From the NCBI GenBank assembly GCA_016207365.1, contig JACQPU010000046.1:1-7493 (forward strand): DNA of 7,493 nt. The letters are read 5' to 3'. This document shows positions 4,800-7,493 of this stretch, piece by piece (position 1 is the first letter of the stretch; each line of letters opens with the position of its first letter). This DNA comes from Ignavibacteriales bacterium. Lineage in GTDB: Bacteria; Bacteroidota; Ignavibacteria; UBA10030. Below the pieces are notes generated by a model that was given only the letters and a program-made list of their open reading frames with translations, searched no databases and was not told the DNA's origin. Position numbers and translations under genes: made by a program.

Positions 4800-6494
4800 A
4801 TGCGCCTTTCAAAGACGTTTATTCCCACCCTGAAGGAAATCCCCTCGGACGCAGTAATTCCCAGCCATCAGCTCATGCTCCGGGCCGGGCTCATGCGGCA
4901 ACTAACAGCCGGTGTATACGCCTACCTGCCTCTGGGGTACAAGGCCATGCTGAAGGCCATCCAGATCCTCCGGGAAGAGATGGATGCCATCGGGGGTCAG
5001 GAATTTCACCTCCCAGCGCTGAATCCGGAATCTCTGTGGATCAAGACGAAGCGCCGGCATATTCCCAATTTGATTCTCAGTATCAAAGAGCGAGATCTCG
5101 TTTTGGCGCCGACGCATGAGGAGGTTGTTGGATGGATCGCGGCAATGCATATACAATCCTACAAAGATCTCCCGCAGATCTGGTATCAGATTCAAACGAA
5201 GTTTCGGAATGAGCCCCGCCCGCGTTCAGGAGTGCTCCGCGGTCGTCAATTTATCATGAAGGATTCTTACAGCCTCGATGCGTCGTGGGAGGGATTGGAC
5301 GAGCGGTATGAGGCCCATGCCGAGGCTTATCGCCGGATTTTCAGGCGTTCCGGTTTGGACTTTTTCGTTGTAGGCGCTTCGAGTGGAGCGATGGGAGGGA
5401 GCGGGTCCCAGGAATTTATGGTCGACTCGGAAAGCGGAGAGGATACCGTTGCACGGTGCAAACAATGCAGCTATGCCGCCAATCTGGAAGTTGCAACATC
5501 GGGCCTCGCTGGCATCGGTCGTGTGCCCGAAAACAACCCAGTCAAGGAATTTCCGACACCAAACGTCAGGACGATCGACGAACTTGCTACATTTCTGAAA
5601 ACAACCGATGAACGGCTTGCAAAATCCGTCGTCTATCGCCACGCGGACACTCCGTTACTCATTCTGCTTGTCGGAAATGATCAACTGAACGAGAGTAAAC
5701 TCTCGGCAGCTCTTGGTGAGGGCGCGGTTCGACCCATTGACGCAGGCGAGCTCAAGAGTCTGACCGGTGCCGATGGAGGTTCGATCGGACCGATAGGCCT
5801 GAAGGGATTTCGCATCATTGCTGATAAGCGGTTGGAAAACGCAAACGGCCTTATCAGTGGAGCGAACCGGAACGATCATCACGTAAGGAATATTGATCTC
5901 CAGCGCGACGTTCATCTCGACGGATACCATGATCTCCGCACGGTGCTACCGGGTGAACCTTGCCCCACGTGCGGCGCCCCCCTTATCGTCGCTAATGCCA
6001 TCGAAATTGGCCACATCTTCAAGCTCGGAACGAAATACTCGGAGGCGCTGAACGCGACGTTTCTTGATGAAAGCGGCCAGTCGCAGCCAATCGTCATGGG
6101 CAGCTACGGCATAGGGGTGGAGCGGATCATCGCGTGTCACATTGAACAGAGTCATGATGAACACGGCATCATCTGGAACAAAGTGCTCGCTCCTTTTGCG
6201 GTGCACATTGTTGCGGCAAGCATGAATAACAAGGAAACGGTGTTGGTTGCCAACCAGACCTACCGGGCCCTTTCCGATGCGGGTATCGAGGTTCTGTTTG
6301 ATGACCGGGCATCGGTGACAGCGGGATTCAAGTTCAAGGACGCTGACCTCCTCGGTATGCCGCTTCAGGTCATTGTTGGCGAGCGGGGGCTGAAAGAGAA
6401 GAAGATCGAAATCAAGCGGCGCGCTACCGGAGAACGAACGATGGTGCCGGCAGATGGCGTCGTGAATGCTGTCCGGTCGATGCTCAGCGAGTAA
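4800..6494 (+). CDS. proS: Prolyl-tRNA synthetase, bacterial type
   Basis: ProRS charges tRNA-Pro with proline in the cytoplasm. The 564 residues match the usual length of the bacterial form with an inserted editing domain. Class II core: motif 1 around LPLGYKAMLKAIQILREEM (43-61), LVLAPTHEE (100-108), motif 2 KFRNEPRPRSGVLRGRQFIMKDSYS (starting at 134, Arg136), GSGSQEFMV (200-208), and motif 3 with GSYGIGVERI (434-443). The editing (INS) domain spans about 230-395 and keeps LAKSVVYR, with Lys275 likely the conserved editing lysine. Cys220/Cys223 and Cys388/Cys391 form two CxxC pairs flanking the insertion and could bind a metal together. The anticodon-binding domain follows HGIIW (455-459) and runs to the end (DDR 501-503, FKFKDADLLGMP, VIVGERG). 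Motif 2 has Ser143 where Phe is more usual in RPRFG. ATG 4800 gives the normal MRLSKTFIPTLKE start. dnaE follows closely on the same strand. Confidence 0.97.
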   Translation: MRLSKTFIPTLKEIPSDAVIPSHQLMLRAGLMRQLTAGVYAYLPLGYKAMLKAIQILREEMDAIGGQEFHLPALNPESLWIKTKRRHIPNLILSIKERDLVLAPTHEEVVGWIAAMHIQSYKDLPQIWYQIQTKFRNEPRPRSGVLRGRQFIMKDSYSLDASWEGLDERYEAHAEAYRRIFRRSGLDFFVVGASSGAMGGSGSQEFMVDSESGEDTVARCKQCSYAANLEVATSGLAGIGRVPENNPVKEFPTPNVRTIDELATFLKTTDERLAKSVVYRHADTPLLILLVGNDQLNESKLSAALGEGAVRPIDAGELKSLTGADGGSIGPIGLKGFRIIADKRLENANGLISGANRNDHHVRNIDLQRDVHLDGYHDLRTVLPGEPCPTCGAPLIVANAIEIGHIFKLGTKYSEALNATFLDESGQSQPIVMGSYGIGVERIIACHIEQSHDEHGIIWNKVLAPFAVHIVAASMNNKETVLVANQTYRALSDAGIEVLFDDRASVTAGFKFKDADLLGMPLQVIVGERGLKEKKIEIKRRATGERTMVPADGVVNAVRSMLSE

Positions 6495-6527
6495 TTCGGC
6501 GGAATGCATAAAGGATAAATGCAAACG

Positions 6528-7493
6528 ATGTCTCAGTTCATCCATCTCCATAATCACTCGCACTACAGTCTCCTCGATGGCGCCGCGACAATCGAGGCCA
6601 TTGTGAACGCTGCAGTGGAGCACGAAATGCCGGCGGTGGCGCTCACAGATCACGGCGTCATGTTCGGGGCTCTTGAGTTCTATCAGAAGGCCAGAAAGGC
6701 CGGTGTCAAACCGATCATCGGTTGTGAGGCGTACATTGTCACGCGTGGAAGCAGAAGCGACCGAACCGCGGAGCCGCCTGCACGGGGCCGGGGGCGAGGT
6801 GTCTACCATCACATCCTTCTCCTGGCAAAGAATGAAGTCGGATACCGGAACCTCATGAAGCTTTCCACGATCGGTCACGCCGAGGGATTCTACTACAAGC
6901 CAAGGATCGACCGCGAGGTGCTCGCACAGCACCATGAGGGTCTGATTGCAACCTCGGCATGTCCGGGAGGCGTGGTGAGCGCACATCTCGTCAATGATGA
7001 ATACGCGCAAGCACTGGAGGCGGCCGGTTTCTATCGCGAGATCTTTGGGCGGGATTTCTACATTGAAATTCAGAATCATGGAACGGATGTCGAAAAGCCG
7101 ATCTTGCGCGATGCGCCGAAGATCGCGCGCGACCTCGGTTTGAAACTTGTTGGAACAAACGACTGTCACTACATCAAGCATGAGCATGCGGTTCCACACA
7201 ACATCATGCTGTTGATCCCGGACGCAAGTAGCACGAACACGCCGGATTATCAGACGCTGCGGTACGGTACGGACCAGCTGTATTTCAAATCTGCCGAAGG
7301 CATGGCGGAGGTCTTCCGCGAGTTTCCCGAGGCGATCGCATCAACACTCGAGATCGCCGCGGAATGCAATCTTGAACTCGACCTCAGAAAGAATTACATG
7401 CCGGAATTTCCGATTCCGCAAGACGCAGGCGTGCACACACTTGATGAATATCTGGATAAACTTGCCGTGGAAGGGCTGAGGCGGAGGTACGGC
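6528..7493 (+). CDS. dnaE: DNA polymerase III alpha subunit, N-terminal part (cut by window edge)
   Basis: This frame encodes the first 322 residues of the replicative polymerase and stays open to the last base. The PHP domain fills about residues 1-275: HLHNHSHYSLLDG (6-18), VALTDHGVMFGALEFYQKA (37-55), GCEAYI (65-70), YHHILLLAKNEVGYRNLMKLS (93-113), TSACPGGVVSAHL (142-154), FYIEIQNHG (177-185) and GTNDCHY (209-215). All nine residues that form the metal site in active PHP domains appear to be present: His8, His10, Asp17, His42, Glu67, His95, Cys145, Asp212 and His214. That is consistent with built-in 3'-5' proofreading. Residues 73-91 form an Arg-rich loop. The start is either ATG 6528, 12 nt after AAGGA (6511-6515), or ATG 6519, only 3 nt after it and directly behind an in-frame TAA; I favour 6528. 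The gap of 24-33 nt from proS and the absence of a promoter suggest one operon. Confidence 0.96.
   Translation, partial: MSQFIHLHNHSHYSLLDGAATIEAIVNAAVEHEMPAVALTDHGVMFGALEFYQKARKAGVKPIIGCEAYIVTRGSRSDRTAEPPARGRGRGVYHHILLLAKNEVGYRNLMKLSTIGHAEGFYYKPRIDREVLAQHHEGLIATSACPGGVVSAHLVNDEYAQALEAAGFYREIFGRDFYIEIQNHGTDVEKPILRDAPKIARDLGLKLVGTNDCHYIKHEHAVPHNIMLLIPDASSTNTPDYQTLRYGTDQLYFKSAEGMAEVFREFPEAIASTLEIAAECNLELDLRKNYMPEFPIPQDAGVHTLDEYLDKLAVEGLRRRYG

Noticed and set aside
5946..7199. Long 417-codon minus-strand ORF opposite proS and dnaE
   Set aside because: It lies entirely opposite two certain genes with strong motifs on the plus strand; the length reflects their codon bias, and the translation has no recognisable domain.

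Overview
The window reads as chromosomal DNA of a free-living bacterium with moderate GC content. It holds two housekeeping genes (prolyl-tRNA synthetase and the start of the replicative polymerase DnaE), a tRNA gene, a soluble hybrid sensor kinase, a P-loop ATPase of unknown role and a small pilin-like membrane protein. The DnaE sequence (LHNHSHYSLLDG near the N-terminus, then a PDASSTNTPDY stretch) and the TTG-N19-TAAATTTT promoter-like string before proS resemble what I know from the Bacteroidota/Chlorobiota/Ignavibacteriota group. I hold that assignment only moderately.

Layout, left to right: (1) 1-232, an unidentified reading-frame tail with an in-frame stop. (2) 236-1921, a cytoplasmic PAS-histidine kinase-receiver protein. 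(3) 2053-2127, tRNA-Arg(CCT). (4) 2128-2454, an intergenic stretch with a small hairpin, a 55-nt palindrome and a second, 5'-truncated copy of the tRNA 3' half; that copy is split in its T loop by a 58-nt insert with inverted ends. (5) 2455-4110, a Sll1717-type P-loop ATPase. (6) 4114-4554 on the minus strand, a PilX-like single-pass membrane protein that ends 3 nt from the ATPase stop. (7) 4555-4799, an intergenic region with short perfect palindromes and a candidate proS promoter. (8) 4800-6494 proS and, 33 nt later, dnaE, which runs off the right edge.

proS and dnaE are same-strand and closely spaced and are probably one operon. The kinase, ATPase and pilin-like gene have no visible functional partner here. 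The part that looks least like an ordinary core chromosome is 2053-4110. The duplicated tRNA 3' half is what site-specific integration into a tRNA gene leaves behind, and the ATPase directly beyond it is the best candidate for accessory cargo. I see no integrase, CRISPR array, transposase, toxin-antitoxin pair or recognised defence operon, so a new multi-gene system is not demonstrated.
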